This document shows positions 18,649-28,351 of a stretch of DNA of 64,000 bases, in pieces; the first letter of the stretch is position 1, and the number at the start of each line of letters is the position of its first letter. The notes under the pieces were generated by a model. That model was not told where the DNA came from. It worked only from the letters and a program-made list of their open reading frames with translations, and searched no databases. This stretch comes from a bacterium (lineage in GTDB: Bacteria; Cyanobacteriota; Vampirovibrionia; Gastranaerophilales; Gastranaerophilaceae). Both the position numbers and the translations under genes were made by a program. The stretch spans positions 17,696-81,695 of the forward strand of contig JAFQOI010000018.1 in NCBI GenBank assembly GCA_017403285.1, given 5' to 3'.

Positions 18649-20949
18649 TTCTTCAATTTTTTGAAGTTCTGCTATTCTTGGATCCAGTATTCTTCTTCCA
18701 ACATTTTCAAATTCTATTTGGCAGAACAAAATTTTATTGCTATAATTCGTAAAACCTTCAATTATTCCTTTTCCGTGCTTTGGATGATATACAACATCAC
18801 CAACCTTAAAAGGCAAATCCTCAACTCCTAGTTGATATGAAGTATCTGTTTCATATACTGGCAGTTCTGTTTTTTTCTTAGTGTTTATATTTTCATTTAT
18901 TTCAGGTTTTTCAATTTCTACTGAAACAGTTTCTATTTCTTCTTTCTCATCAACGGATTCAGGATAAATATCATCTTCAATGGTTTCAATTTCAGATTCT
19001 GCACCTAGTTCTTCATCAATAAATTCAACTTCATTACCTATTTTTTCCTCTACTGCTTTTTTATAAGCATAGTCCATCTTCATTTCATGATAATCTTTAG
19101 TAGTATCAATTTCTGAAACTTTCTTATTTTGTACATAAGATAAATCTAAATCGGCTTCATCATCGCTGTCTTCGTCTTGAATATAATCCTCTGAAGAAAG
19201 GTCTTTCTCAACTGAGTCATTCTCATCATTGGATTCGTCATATACATATTCATCTGAAGATTCATTTTCCTGAATTGATTTTTCTTCAACATCACAAACC
19301 TCTTCACAAGAAGACTCTGGAATTACATCTTCTGCATCAACATCTACCGAAACATTTATATCTGTTTCTTCATCTTCTATTGGTTTGTTCTCTTGATCAT
19401 TTTCTACAGGGATATTTTTCTTTAAATCTTCTTTTTCAACACTATTAACTACTTCTGGAACAATTTTTTCTTCTTGTAAAAATGCATCATCTACATTTTT
19501 CTCATTACTATATTTTAATGATTGAGATTTCTTTTCTTCAATTAAAATTTCATCGAGGAAATCTAAATCACTATCTAAAACTTCATCATCAACTATCTCT
19601 GCTTCAGTGTTTTCGTTTTTTATATTTAATATCGTTTCTGTAATATTTTCTGCGTGAAGCATACTTTTTGACGAAGAAAGTAATTTATCAACATCTTTTT
19701 TTATTTCATTATCAACAACTTCATCTGCTGTTGATACATCAAATAATTTTAAATCAATAATTAATGGCAAATATAGTGTAGATTCACCATATAAAATCAT
19801 TGAAGAAGTATTGATTTTGTTTAAGAAACTAGAATATTTATCATCGTCAGAATAAAGTTTAGATGGCTTAGACATCAATTGATTTGAACAAAGTGATTTT
19901 AAAAGTTGAGAATACTTGCTATCAAAAGACGTTGAAACAACTGGAATTATATTTTGAGTTTTATACAAACTAATAATTGTCTTTTTATCCAATTCAACTC
20001 CATCAAGAGATAGAATCATATAGCAAGGACTTTTTATTAAATCAATTATTGTCTGTAGAGCATATTTATATCGACATTCATCCAATTCTGAAACATCAAT
20101 AACAACAGGAGAAGATGACACTATTGAATTTGTTATAATATCAAAATCATCTTTGCTCTCAGCGAACATTTTATTTTGTGAATAACGCCAAAGCTTATTT
20201 CTAAAAAGCATTAATCCAGATACTGGATTAGAAAGGAAAACATCATCAACAGCAGTTTTGAAAACGGAAAACGGAATGAATTTTTCTTTTAATGTTTCCA
20301 AATACTCTTTTAATTCAAGAACAATACTCTGAATAACGGCTTTGTCATCCAAAGAACAATCATCTAAATCGTGTTCTATTATTGTATCAAAGCCATTTGA
20401 ATTTAATGGAAATTTAAATTCTTCTGAAAGTTTTAAAACTTTTGCTCCTGTCAAATCAGAATATCTACCATCAAAATCAAGTAAAACTATTTTTTTATTT
20501 TTATTATTCAATTCATATATTAAATTTTGAATAATGATTTTTGTTTTATCGTCTCTATCTGATTGGACATACAACTTATCATTGATAAGACTTATAGATG
20601 TTTTAACATAACATAAAGGGTGATTTGACAATTCTCCAAAGAATAAAGAATCGCCGTTTCCTTTAACTAATTCCAATATTTCATCAGGATTAACGTATAA
20701 AATTTCGGCGTTTTTTGAAGGGATATAGCCATTATACAAAGATAGGTTATCGTCTTTATCTATGGAAAGAACAAGCCTTAATACAGCCAAATTTTTATCT
20801 AAGTCATCTGTTGTTTCAATATTAAGAATTTGCGCTATTAATTTTTGATTAATATCATCAATCAGCAAAAAGTCAGATGGCAAAATATGATTTGTCACAG
20901 GACAGTACAAAATCTTTGCTATATCATTCTTTACTTCAACTAACTGCAT
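18646..20949 (-). CDS. Degenerate HerA/DUF87-like ATPase with acidic linker and DUF3553-like tail
   Basis: The start is the ATG at 20949 (AAGAGG 5 nt upstream); the frame could begin one codon earlier at a TTG. Of 767 aa, residues ~100-400 follow the HerA/FtsK-like pattern: a strand with KLYVQSDRDDKTKIIIQNL where a Walker A loop would be, then KIVLLDFDGRYSDL like a Walker B. The P-loop Gly-rich signature is missing, so ATP binding is doubtful. Residues ~430-690 are a Glu/Asp-rich, probably disordered linker. The last 60 (VGDVVYHPKHGKGIIEGF, then GRRILDPR) match the DUF3553/UvrD-tail fold. Likely a nucleic-acid or polymerase-associated scaffold; inference only. Confidence 0.6.
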   Translation of the reverse strand: MQLVEVKNDIAKILYCPVTNHILPSDFLLIDDINQKLIAQILNIETTDDLDKNLAVLRLVLSIDKDDNLSLYNGYIPSKNAEILYVNPDEILELVKGNGDSLFFGELSNHPLCYVKTSISLINDKLYVQSDRDDKTKIIIQNLIYELNNKNKKIVLLDFDGRYSDLTGAKVLKLSEEFKFPLNSNGFDTIIEHDLDDCSLDDKAVIQSIVLELKEYLETLKEKFIPFSVFKTAVDDVFLSNPVSGLMLFRNKLWRYSQNKMFAESKDDFDIITNSIVSSSPVVIDVSELDECRYKYALQTIIDLIKSPCYMILSLDGVELDKKTIISLYKTQNIIPVVSTSFDSKYSQLLKSLCSNQLMSKPSKLYSDDDKYSSFLNKINTSSMILYGESTLYLPLIIDLKLFDVSTADEVVDNEIKKDVDKLLSSSKSMLHAENITETILNIKNENTEAEIVDDEVLDSDLDFLDEILIEEKKSQSLKYSNEKNVDDAFLQEEKIVPEVVNSVEKEDLKKNIPVENDQENKPIEDEETDINVSVDVDAEDVIPESSCEEVCDVEEKSIQENESSDEYVYDESNDENDSVEKDLSSEDYIQDEDSDDEADLDLSYVQNKKVSEIDTTKDYHEMKMDYAYKKAVEEKIGNEVEFIDEELGAESEIETIEDDIYPESVDEKEEIETVSVEIEKPEINENINTKKKTELPVYETDTSYQLGVEDLPFKVGDVVYHPKHGKGIIEGFTNYSNKILFCQIEFENVGRRILDPRIAELQKIEE

Positions 20950-21118
20950 CAAAACCTCTTAAACAGACATTAGATAACCCAAATTATTATACAACATTTA
21001 AAATTATAAAAAAATCCTACGCTCGTTGTATGAAAAAAATAAAAATGGCCGGATAATAACATAGAATTACCGACCAAATAAACAAAATGTATATAAATAG
21101 AATATTGTCTCAAAAGAA

Positions 21119-21135
21119 TGAAATTAAAAATTTCA
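21119..21135 (-). terminator. Weak hairpin after the helical unknown gene
   Basis: TGAAATT / AATTTCA around a 3-nt loop is followed on the minus strand by a TTCTTTTG stretch. It is AT-only apart from two pairs, so termination would be weak. Confidence 0.3.
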
Positions 21136-21153
21136 AGCCCTGTTCAATATAGG

Positions 21154-22017
21154 TTAAGTAAACGTTTTAAATGTACTTTCAATATTTTTACTGATAATTT
21201 TCTTGACAGATTCCATCTCTTTTTCGATAGCACTTTGTTCTGTCTGAACTTGCTCAAGTCTTATTTCAAGCATTTTATCAATTCTTTGAAGTTCAACCAT
21301 ATCAGTCTGATATTTTGCTTCTGCAGCAGCATCATCAGATGTATCATATTCTTCAGTGATTGAGGTTGTACCTCTCCAGTCAATATCAACCCAATCCGAA
21401 CTACCTGAAGCATCAGGTTGTTGAAGGCTCCATTCACCAGAAGCAATCATTTTTTGAAGATAATCTGGATCCTTGCAATTAGGATCAAATAAATATCTTT
21501 CGTTTCCGCTTTTTAAATAATCCGCAATACCAGCGTCATATTGAACAATAGTGTCTGTTGTAGCATAGTTTTCATTATAGTACTCTGCTAAATCTTCTAA
21601 CGACCAATTTGCCATATTGTTAATCTGGATGTCATCACCCATATATTTATTTGCAAATTCTCTTGGGTCTGTAATTGTTTCTGTAACATCTTCACCATTT
21701 TCATCTTTGTATGTAACATTGATAGAAGATGGATTTGGAGGAACTACAACATTGCCATTTGAATCCACAATTCTCATGTTTAAACCACTAAAAGGATCTT
21801 GGCTGGTTATAACGTCATAAGTTAAACGTTGAGAACCATCTGGAACGTTAACAAGCAATACAGTATTACTCATCGCTTCATTGTACTCATCAGCAACTTG
21901 TTGGTTTTGAGTAGCCAAAGTCAATCTTTGTCTGGCGATTTGTTGTGCTTCATAGGTAAGGTCATTGTGCCTTGCCGTTAGGGCTAGATATCGTCCTTGT
22001 GATGCTGCCAATCCCAT
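21154..22017 (-). CDS. Conserved-style unknown with helical ends and acidic middle
   Basis: The 287-aa product begins with an amphipathic helix (MGLAASQGRYLALTARHND then QQIARQRLTLATQNQQVADEY) and ends with a long coiled coil (LQRIDKMLEIRLEQVQTEQ ... NIESTFKTF). The centre is acidic and Tyr/Asp-rich. It has no signal peptide. Paired terminal helices around a variable middle recall flagellin- and hook-type proteins exported by the flagellar/type III apparatus, and flhB is present elsewhere in the window, but no motif proves it. GGAG precedes the ATG by 12 nt. It lies downstream of the CoA-dehydratase-activase-like gene on the same strand. Confidence 0.6.
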   Translation of the reverse strand: MGLAASQGRYLALTARHNDLTYEAQQIARQRLTLATQNQQVADEYNEAMSNTVLLVNVPDGSQRLTYDVITSQDPFSGLNMRIVDSNGNVVVPPNPSSINVTYKDENGEDVTETITDPREFANKYMGDDIQINNMANWSLEDLAEYYNENYATTDTIVQYDAGIADYLKSGNERYLFDPNCKDPDYLQKMIASGEWSLQQPDASGSSDWVDIDWRGTTSITEEYDTSDDAAAEAKYQTDMVELQRIDKMLEIRLEQVQTEQSAIEKEMESVKKIISKNIESTFKTFT

Positions 22018-22122
22018 TTTGCCTGTTCTCCTTTATATACATTTTGTATTAAGTATATCGACAGGCAAGTCAGTAATCTTTAATATATAAAAAAGTAATT
22101 TTACAAATCGTTACAAAATGGT

Positions 22123-23118
22123 TTAACCAATGTCCCATCTACCACAGGTGCCACCCCAACGTGCAATGATTTTATCAGTTTTATTTTTTAAATCAGGGGT
22201 TGTTACCTCACCCTCTACAATTGTAATAATTTCACAATTATTCGCACAAGAAGAACATTGATTTGTATAAGAATTAAATGAAATTTCGCCAATACTCCAT
22301 CCTTTGAACGAAGTTTGCTTTTCATTGAATTGATGATTTTCCATCGCAAGAAGAGCAGCGCCTATAGCGCCCATCGTTTGATGATTGTCTGGAACAACAA
22401 CTTTAGTATTAAGTGCTTCTTCAAACGCTTTAACCATGCCAGTATTAGTTGCAACACCACCTTGGAATGTAACTGTTGGAAGAAGTTCTTTTCCAAGTGC
22501 AAGATTACTTAAATAGTTACGAACAAGAGCCTGACAAAGTCCATACAATAAATCTTCAACAGGATAGCCTAATTGTTGTTTATGGATTAAATCACTTTCA
22601 GCAAAAACACCACATCTGCCAGCAATTCTTGCCGGTGACTTTGATTTAAGAGCGAGAGACCCAAAATTTTGGATAGGAACATTTAATCTTGAAGCTTGTT
22701 GATCAAGAAAACTACCAGTACCAGCCGCACAAACTGTATTCATAGCAAAATCAGTAACAATACCATCACGCAAAATAATAATTTTACTGTCTTGACCACC
22801 TATTTCTAAAATTGTTTGAACACCCGGAACATAAGTACTTGCAGCAACAGCATGCGCAGTAATTTCATTTTTAACAACATCGGCTCCAACCAATGCTCCA
22901 GCAAGATTCCTTCCTGAACCAGTCGTACCAACACCAAGAATATTATATTCTTGTTTTGCTTGTTGTTTTATATTTCTCAATGATTCTTGAACAGCAACGA
23001 CAGGCTTACCTGAAGTTCTTGTCATATAACCATCAACAAATTTTCCATTCTCATCAACTACTGCTATTTTTGTTGTAACAGAACCAACATCTATCCCCAA
23101 ATATGAATTTAATGACAT
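22123..23118 (-). CDS. BadF/BadG/BcrA/BcrD-type ATPase (2-hydroxyacyl-CoA dehydratase activase family)
   Basis: The 331-aa protein carries the ASKHA ATPase signatures (GIDVGSVTTKIAVV; EIGGQDSKII) and the activase cysteines in NTVCAAGTGSFLD and IAGRCGVFAESD, which in HgdC-type proteins hold a bridging [4Fe-4S] cluster in a homodimer. The family powers ATP-driven electron transfer to a dehydratase or reductase. No dehydratase subunits flank it. The C-terminus has an extra CSSCANNC cluster followed by RWGGTCGRWD, so it may be a stand-alone module or act on a distant partner. GAGAGGGA precedes the ATG. Confidence 0.9.
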   Translation of the reverse strand: MSLNSYLGIDVGSVTTKIAVVDENGKFVDGYMTRTSGKPVVAVQESLRNIKQQAKQEYNILGVGTTGSGRNLAGALVGADVVKNEITAHAVAASTYVPGVQTILEIGGQDSKIIILRDGIVTDFAMNTVCAAGTGSFLDQQASRLNVPIQNFGSLALKSKSPARIAGRCGVFAESDLIHKQQLGYPVEDLLYGLCQALVRNYLSNLALGKELLPTVTFQGGVATNTGMVKAFEEALNTKVVVPDNHQTMGAIGAALLAMENHQFNEKQTSFKGWSIGEISFNSYTNQCSSCANNCEIITIVEGEVTTPDLKNKTDKIIARWGGTCGRWDIG

Positions 23119-23261
23119 TAAATATCCCTCTCTTTTTTTCTATTTTACTAAAAAAAAATTTAAATTTGTAAAAATATATAAAAATATATAAAAAAATATA
23201 GAAAAAATAACAAATTTACTTTATTTTAAACCTTAGAAAAAAGGGTAGCGGAAGGTTTTTT

Positions 23262-23273
23262 ATGTTTAAATGA
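23262..23273 (+). CDS. Possible 3-codon leader ORF overlapping the next start
   Basis: ATG TTT AAA TGA has GGAAGG 6 nt upstream, an ideal distance, while the main ATG (23270) is 14 nt away. Its stop and the main start overlap as ATGA. It could couple translation of the membrane protein, or simply be chance in AT-rich DNA. Confidence 0.25.
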   Translation: MFK

Positions 23274-24976
23274 ACAACGTTTTTTCTTATTACACTAAAT
23301 ATAGAGAATACATTCCGGAATATAATGACTGGAAAAATGGCAATGCACAACAAGATAAGGTTGCATCTAATTCCAGTGCAATAGAACTTAATAACGAATC
23401 TTTAAAACAAAAAGCACAAACCATTGTAAATCCACTTTTAATTGCAGACTGTTATGAACACGAAAAAGCAGAAGATGCAGAAACTTTTTTTCAAACATTA
23501 AACATTGAATTGATGTCTATTGCAGGAGTAATAACATCACTACCAGTAGCAATAACAAAGGCAATTCCATTATTGCAAAAACACTCAAAGAATAGTAATT
23601 TTGCAAAAAAAGCAAGTAATGCATTAACGAAATACAAAAATGGAACCATAAATGTATTATCAAGAAGTGTTCCATTACCAAAAGTATTAACCCTATTTTC
23701 AGCCGTTTTAGGCTTATCATTTTTTGCATCTGGAATTAAAAATTCAATGGAATCGCAACTAGGATTAATAAGAAAATCAAGTTTTGATGCAACTCAAAGC
23801 ATTATTAATGACCCAAAATTATTTGCAAATTTGACCCCAGAGCAAAAACAAAAAGTTGAATCCATAATAAATCACGAAAATAAAAATAAAAGTGCGTTAA
23901 TGGATACACTACAAGATAAAATTAATTTAAGTTCTACATTTTCTTCCGTTAGAGAATATAAAGACAGTTTAGATAGCTATAAAAAACAAAAAGAAGAATA
24001 CTTTAAATCAATCGAATCAAAAACAGAGAAAAATTCTACAGCAAAAGAAAAAGCCATAGCAGAAGAAGACAAAGTATTATTTAGTAATTTATTAGACAAT
24101 GTTGAGCATGCTGTTCTTGAACCGTTAAGACGCGTTGAAACGATTTCAAATATATCATATTCATCACTATTTACTGGTGGATTTCTAGAGTTTTTATTAA
24201 CAGATAAACTAGTACAAGTTTTAGGTGTCAAAAATTTAATCGCAGCAAGCGCGATTAAATTTGGTGCACCTCTATTAACTTATCTCTTGCTAAACAAAAA
24301 CATTGCGGATATTGAGAACAAAGCAATACTTGCTACAAAGTACAAACACTTAAAACAATTTACAGAAAATCCAATGCAATATGCGGAAAAACAACAAACA
24401 AAAAAACAAAACATATTTGAATTTGTAAAAGGAATGTACAAGGACATAAAAGATTACGAAAAATTCCAAAAAGAAGAGCTTCCAAAAATAAAACAAAAAC
24501 TTGAAGCACAAAGAACATTAAATCTTTCCCCAGAACAAGAAAAAGAAGCGAAAAGATTACAAAAAAATACAGCAATGGTTTTAAACAAACACAGAGAAGA
24601 AGTTTACAATCAAACGGTAGGAATAAAATCATTTTCTGAAACAATCTTAGGACCAATTGATATTGTTGCAACAGCAGTTGGTGCATTTATCGGAAATGGA
24701 CTATCTAAAAAAATTGCGAATCCGAAAAACGCAAGAATTTTTACTGGACTTGGGGCAATAATTGCATTTATTCCTGCAGCAATCATTGAAGCCAAACTAA
24801 CAAAACAACAAAAACTTGCAGAAAAAATCGCCGCGATGAAAACGATAAAAAACATTCAAGACACAAAACTCTTTTTAGACAATTCAACTTCAAGCAACAA
24901 AAAATCTTTCAGCATTGAAGAAAACAATTCTATATTTAAAGATTTTAAAAACTTTCTCCAAGATCTTATTAACTAA
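23270..24976 (+). CDS. Lineage-specific membrane protein with helical core
   Basis: 568 aa with no recognised domain. Hydrophobic segments lie at ~81-106 (ELMSIAGVITSLPVAITKAI), ~143-165, ~300-345 and two near ~470-505 (DIVATAVGAFIGNGL, then FTGLGAIIAFIPAAII). Charged coiled-coil stretches rich in Lys/Gln separate them. No signal peptide. By architecture (no cleavable signal, helical hairpins, Lys-rich helices) it belongs with the genes at 48441 and 55341. Nearest ATG to a Shine-Dalgarno is the minicistron above, so 23270 is the only in-frame choice nearby. Function unknown. Confidence 0.65.
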   Translation: MNNVFSYYTKYREYIPEYNDWKNGNAQQDKVASNSSAIELNNESLKQKAQTIVNPLLIADCYEHEKAEDAETFFQTLNIELMSIAGVITSLPVAITKAIPLLQKHSKNSNFAKKASNALTKYKNGTINVLSRSVPLPKVLTLFSAVLGLSFFASGIKNSMESQLGLIRKSSFDATQSIINDPKLFANLTPEQKQKVESIINHENKNKSALMDTLQDKINLSSTFSSVREYKDSLDSYKKQKEEYFKSIESKTEKNSTAKEKAIAEEDKVLFSNLLDNVEHAVLEPLRRVETISNISYSSLFTGGFLEFLLTDKLVQVLGVKNLIAASAIKFGAPLLTYLLLNKNIADIENKAILATKYKHLKQFTENPMQYAEKQQTKKQNIFEFVKGMYKDIKDYEKFQKEELPKIKQKLEAQRTLNLSPEQEKEAKRLQKNTAMVLNKHREEVYNQTVGIKSFSETILGPIDIVATAVGAFIGNGLSKKIANPKNARIFTGLGAIIAFIPAAIIEAKLTKQQKLAEKIAAMKTIKNIQDTKLFLDNSTSSNKKSFSIEENNSIFKDFKNFLQDLIN

Positions 24977-24986
24977 GAAATTAGTT
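24971..24986. terminator. Palindrome shared by two convergent stop codons
   Basis: AACTAA-GAAA-TTAGTT spans both stop codons of the convergent pair. The stem is short and AT-rich, so termination would be weak. Confidence 0.35.
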
Positions 24987-26834
24987 TTCAATATAAAGTT
25001 CTTCTATATTATGTAAAGCACCACCAAGAGCAGTTGGATGCAAATTCTTAATTTTATTACGAATAGCAATTATTACTAACGGCGAATACAAATAAATAAT
25101 TGGTCTTTCATCATAGATTATTTGCTGATATTTATCATAAAATTCTTTTCGCTTATTAAAATCAATTTCAAGTGCACCTTGTTCAATTATCAAATCTAAT
25201 TCTTTTTCCCAACTCAAAAGTTCATCATTTTTATCAGAGTCAAAGCGCATATTAAACATATGCAAATGTCCTTTTGAATTCCATACATTTTTACCACTAT
25301 GCGGTTCAAGCGGGCTCCCTGTTAATCCAATTAAAATCATGTCCCAATCTGCAGTAGTTAAAAGTTTATTAACCAATGAATTAAACTCAATAGGCTTAAA
25401 ATTAACTTTAATACCTATATGGCGCAAATCTTCTTTTATCATGACCCCAACGGCTTCTCGTTCAGTTTGTCCCGCATTTGTATACAAATCAAATTCAACA
25501 GGATTAGAATTTTTATCAAACAAAATACCTTTTTTATCGTAAAAAAATCCAGATTCTTTCAAAAGGCTTTTTGCATATTCAATATCTTTAATATGCCCTG
25601 ATGCTATTTTTTCATTTAAAAATATTGAAGACAATGACTCAGCAGTAAATAATGGCTGAGCAACACCATTAAACACGTTTGAAACCATTGCATCTCTATC
25701 TATAGCATAATCAACAGCAGTTCTAAAATTTATATCATTAAACCATTGTTGTTTTATTGGTGAAATATAAAATTTGCCATCTTTATTTTTTCTTGTATTT
25801 AAGTTAAAGACAACAAACATTGTCCCAGAATTAGGTCCTAAATTGTAAATTTTAAAATCTGATTTTTTTTCTTTCTCTTTAAACCTTGCTAAATCTTTTC
25901 CCTTTACGGAAATAATATCCAGTTCCCCTGCCTCAAATTTTAAAAGTTCATTATTTAAATCGCCAACAAAAAGAACAACATACTTATCAAGATACGGAAG
26001 AACATTTTTGGCTTCATCCATTTCATAATAGTTAGGATTTCTTTTGAATACAACTCTTTGCGCTGGTACATATTCTTCCAAAATAAAAGGTCCAGAAGAA
26101 ACTATTTTTTTAGGATTCACTGTCGTTCCCATATATGTATCAAAATATCTCTTTCCTTTGTTAACAACAGGTCTAAACACATGCTCTGGAGCTATTTGCG
26201 AACCAATCATTCTTTGAAATGGAGCAAAAGGTTTCTTTATAGAAAACTCAACCGTATATTTATCAATCTTTTTAACTTCTGGATATTCACCATCTATCAA
26301 AACAGAATCTCTTAAAGAAGTATTCCCAAATCCAGCAATTATAATTTCATTCCAAGTAAAAACAACATCATCCGCTGTAATTTCTTTGCCATCGGTCCAT
26401 GTTACACCCCTTCTTAACTTTACGGTATAAGTTTTTTGGTCATCTGAAATAATCATTTCTTTTGCCAAAGATGGAATGACTTCTCCAGTATCAATATCAG
26501 TGGAAAACAAACCATCATACATTAAAGCCGATAATTCAGAAGAAGTAGCATCTTTAGCTGACCAAGGATTAAAAGTTTTTGGACCTTCACCAATAGAAGA
26601 AGAAACCATTTGACCACCATATTTCCCAACATCAGAACGAGACATACGATAATCAACACCATTAAAGAACTCAGTTTTTGTAGGCTTATAAAGATTTTTT
26701 GGTTCTTTGTTTTCTTCTACACTTGAAAAATTAAAATTTTGAGTAAACTTTTCTTCTCTATCTATCCTAAAACAGGAAACACAGACAAGAGAAACTAAAA
26801 CAAATAAAAATATCAAACTTTTAAATTTTCTCAT
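24981..26834 (-). CDS. Extracellular solute-binding lipoprotein, oligopeptide (SBP family 5) type
   Basis: The 617-aa protein starts with a hydrophobic signal ending LVCVSC, a lipobox-like site with Cys as the acceptor, so it is probably a lipoprotein. The mature part has the family 5 layout: LYDGLFSTDIDTGEVIPSLA, then TVKLRRGVTWTDGKEITADD with VVFTWNEI, and a long C-terminal domain (AVDYAIDRDAMV, NVWNSKGH). Such proteins deliver peptides or related substrates to an ABC importer. No permease or ATPase genes adjoin it. No Shine-Dalgarno is visible. Convergent with the preceding gene with a 4-bp gap. Confidence 0.88.
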   Translation of the reverse strand: MRKFKSLIFLFVLVSLVCVSCFRIDREEKFTQNFNFSSVEENKEPKNLYKPTKTEFFNGVDYRMSRSDVGKYGGQMVSSSIGEGPKTFNPWSAKDATSSELSALMYDGLFSTDIDTGEVIPSLAKEMIISDDQKTYTVKLRRGVTWTDGKEITADDVVFTWNEIIIAGFGNTSLRDSVLIDGEYPEVKKIDKYTVEFSIKKPFAPFQRMIGSQIAPEHVFRPVVNKGKRYFDTYMGTTVNPKKIVSSGPFILEEYVPAQRVVFKRNPNYYEMDEAKNVLPYLDKYVVLFVGDLNNELLKFEAGELDIISVKGKDLARFKEKEKKSDFKIYNLGPNSGTMFVVFNLNTRKNKDGKFYISPIKQQWFNDINFRTAVDYAIDRDAMVSNVFNGVAQPLFTAESLSSIFLNEKIASGHIKDIEYAKSLLKESGFFYDKKGILFDKNSNPVEFDLYTNAGQTEREAVGVMIKEDLRHIGIKVNFKPIEFNSLVNKLLTTADWDMILIGLTGSPLEPHSGKNVWNSKGHLHMFNMRFDSDKNDELLSWEKELDLIIEQGALEIDFNKRKEFYDKYQQIIYDERPIIYLYSPLVIIAIRNKIKNLHPTALGGALHNIEELYIEN

Positions 26835-26870
26835 AATTAAAGATTATCACAACATGTAAAAAATAAAAAA

Positions 26871-28193
26871 CTAATCAACTGGATTACCAAATAGACACCA
26901 AGTTTGCGCTTTTGTAATTTTTATATTTACAAAATCACCAACATTCTTAGATGAATCTTCAAAATGAACAATTTTATTGTTGTCCGCACGAGAATTAAGA
27001 ACTACTTTTCCATCTTTTATTGTTTTACTTTCTACAAGAACATTCAAAATTCTCCCAACAAATTTTTCATTTGATTTAAGACTTGCTTCACGATTTTTTT
27101 CATTAAGTCGTTCTAATCTTTCATATTTAACTTCTTCAGATAAAAACTTATCTGTCATTTTCCCTGCTTTTGTGAAAACTCGAGGTGAATATGCAGCAGT
27201 ATTAGAATAGTCTAATTCCAATTCATCAATTGCCTTGAGTGTATCTATAAACTCTTCTTCAGTTTCACCTGGAAATCCAGCAATAAAGTCACTTGTTATA
27301 GCAACATTGGCAAATCTATTTCTTATCTTAGAAACAATAGTATAATACTCTTCTTTTGTATATCGTCTATTCATTTCACTTAATATACGAGAATTACCAG
27401 ATTGCATAGGAATATGAAAATATTTACAGACCTTATCACATTCATCAACAGCGTCAATTAAATCATCAGTAATATCAGATGGATAAGAAGTAACAAAACG
27501 AATTCTAAACTCACCATCTAGCTTATTTAACTCCCTTAAAAGATTAGCAAGAGTTATATCTGGCGAATTTGTATCTTTACCATAACTATCAACATTTTGT
27601 CCTAGCAGAGTAATTTCTTTAAATCCATCTTTTATAATATTTTTTGCTTCTTGAATAATTTCTTCTGGCGCACGACTTCTTTCTCTTCCTCTTGTAAAAG
27701 GAACAACACAGTATGTGCAAAAATTATTACAACCTTCAATAATTGGTATCCAAGCGTTTACAGAATCTTTTCTAATTATTTTGAAATCATTTTGATTACA
27801 AACAATAGGTTTTGTTGTGATAGAACAAACCTTTTCATCTTCTTCTATTCTTTTTATAAGAGAAGGTAATTCATAAATATTGTGAGTACCGAAAACCAAA
27901 TCAACGTATGGTGCTCTTTGTCTTACTTTCTCCTTATCTTGTTGCGCAACACAACCACATATGCCTATTTTCAACTCTGGTCTAGTTTTTTTCCACTTAC
28001 CCCAAACACCAAGTTTACTGTATGCCTTATCCGCAGATAATTGTCTAATACTACAAGTATTTATAATTAACAAATCAGCTTCTTTTTCAACAGTGGTTTC
28101 TACATAACCAAAATCTGAAAGTATACCTGCAATCCTTTCAGAATCGGACTTATTCATTTGGCATCCAAGCGTTTCTATATACAATTTCTTCAT
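26871..28193 (-). CDS. miaB: tRNA-2-methylthio-N6-dimethylallyladenosine synthase MiaB
   Basis: MiaB methylthiolates i6A37 in tRNAs reading UNN codons. The 440-aa protein has the GCQMNKSDSER start, cysteines in INTCSIR and GICGCVAQQ, the radical SAM cluster GCNNFCTYC, and a C-terminal TRAM domain. Length matches the family. It is the paralogue of mtaB in this window; the two share the MTTase fold but differ in the GCQMN versus GCKTN signature. It is transcribed towards the lipoprotein gene, 36 bp away. Confidence 0.95.
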   Translation of the reverse strand: MKKLYIETLGCQMNKSDSERIAGILSDFGYVETTVEKEADLLIINTCSIRQLSADKAYSKLGVWGKWKKTRPELKIGICGCVAQQDKEKVRQRAPYVDLVFGTHNIYELPSLIKRIEEDEKVCSITTKPIVCNQNDFKIIRKDSVNAWIPIIEGCNNFCTYCVVPFTRGRERSRAPEEIIQEAKNIIKDGFKEITLLGQNVDSYGKDTNSPDITLANLLRELNKLDGEFRIRFVTSYPSDITDDLIDAVDECDKVCKYFHIPMQSGNSRILSEMNRRYTKEEYYTIVSKIRNRFANVAITSDFIAGFPGETEEEFIDTLKAIDELELDYSNTAAYSPRVFTKAGKMTDKFLSEEVKYERLERLNEKNREASLKSNEKFVGRILNVLVESKTIKDGKVVLNSRADNNKIVHFEDSSKNVGDFVNIKITKAQTWCLFGNPVD

Positions 28194-28238
28194 AAAAGGA
28201 TTATACTCAAAAAATAATTTTTTATAAATGCAAAATAT

Positions 28239-28267
28239 TTGTTATGAAAACTTTGTCATGATATACT
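28239..28267 (+). promoter_or_regulatory. Sigma-70-type promoter for the ppiC operon
   Basis: TTGTTA (28239-28244), 17 nt, TATACT (28262-28267). It lies about 85 nt before the ppiC start in the divergent gap next to miaB. Confidence 0.55.
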
Positions 28268-28351
28268 CAAGTAAAAGTCCGAAAAATCGTGACAATACGC
28301 GTAACAAAGCAAACAAACAGTAACGTTACGACAGATAAAAAAGGAGAAGAT

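Noticed and set aside
28289..28351. N-terminal extension of the parvulin gene from a GTG
   Set aside because: The ATG at 28352 has AAGGAG at good distance and the extension is not like parvulins.
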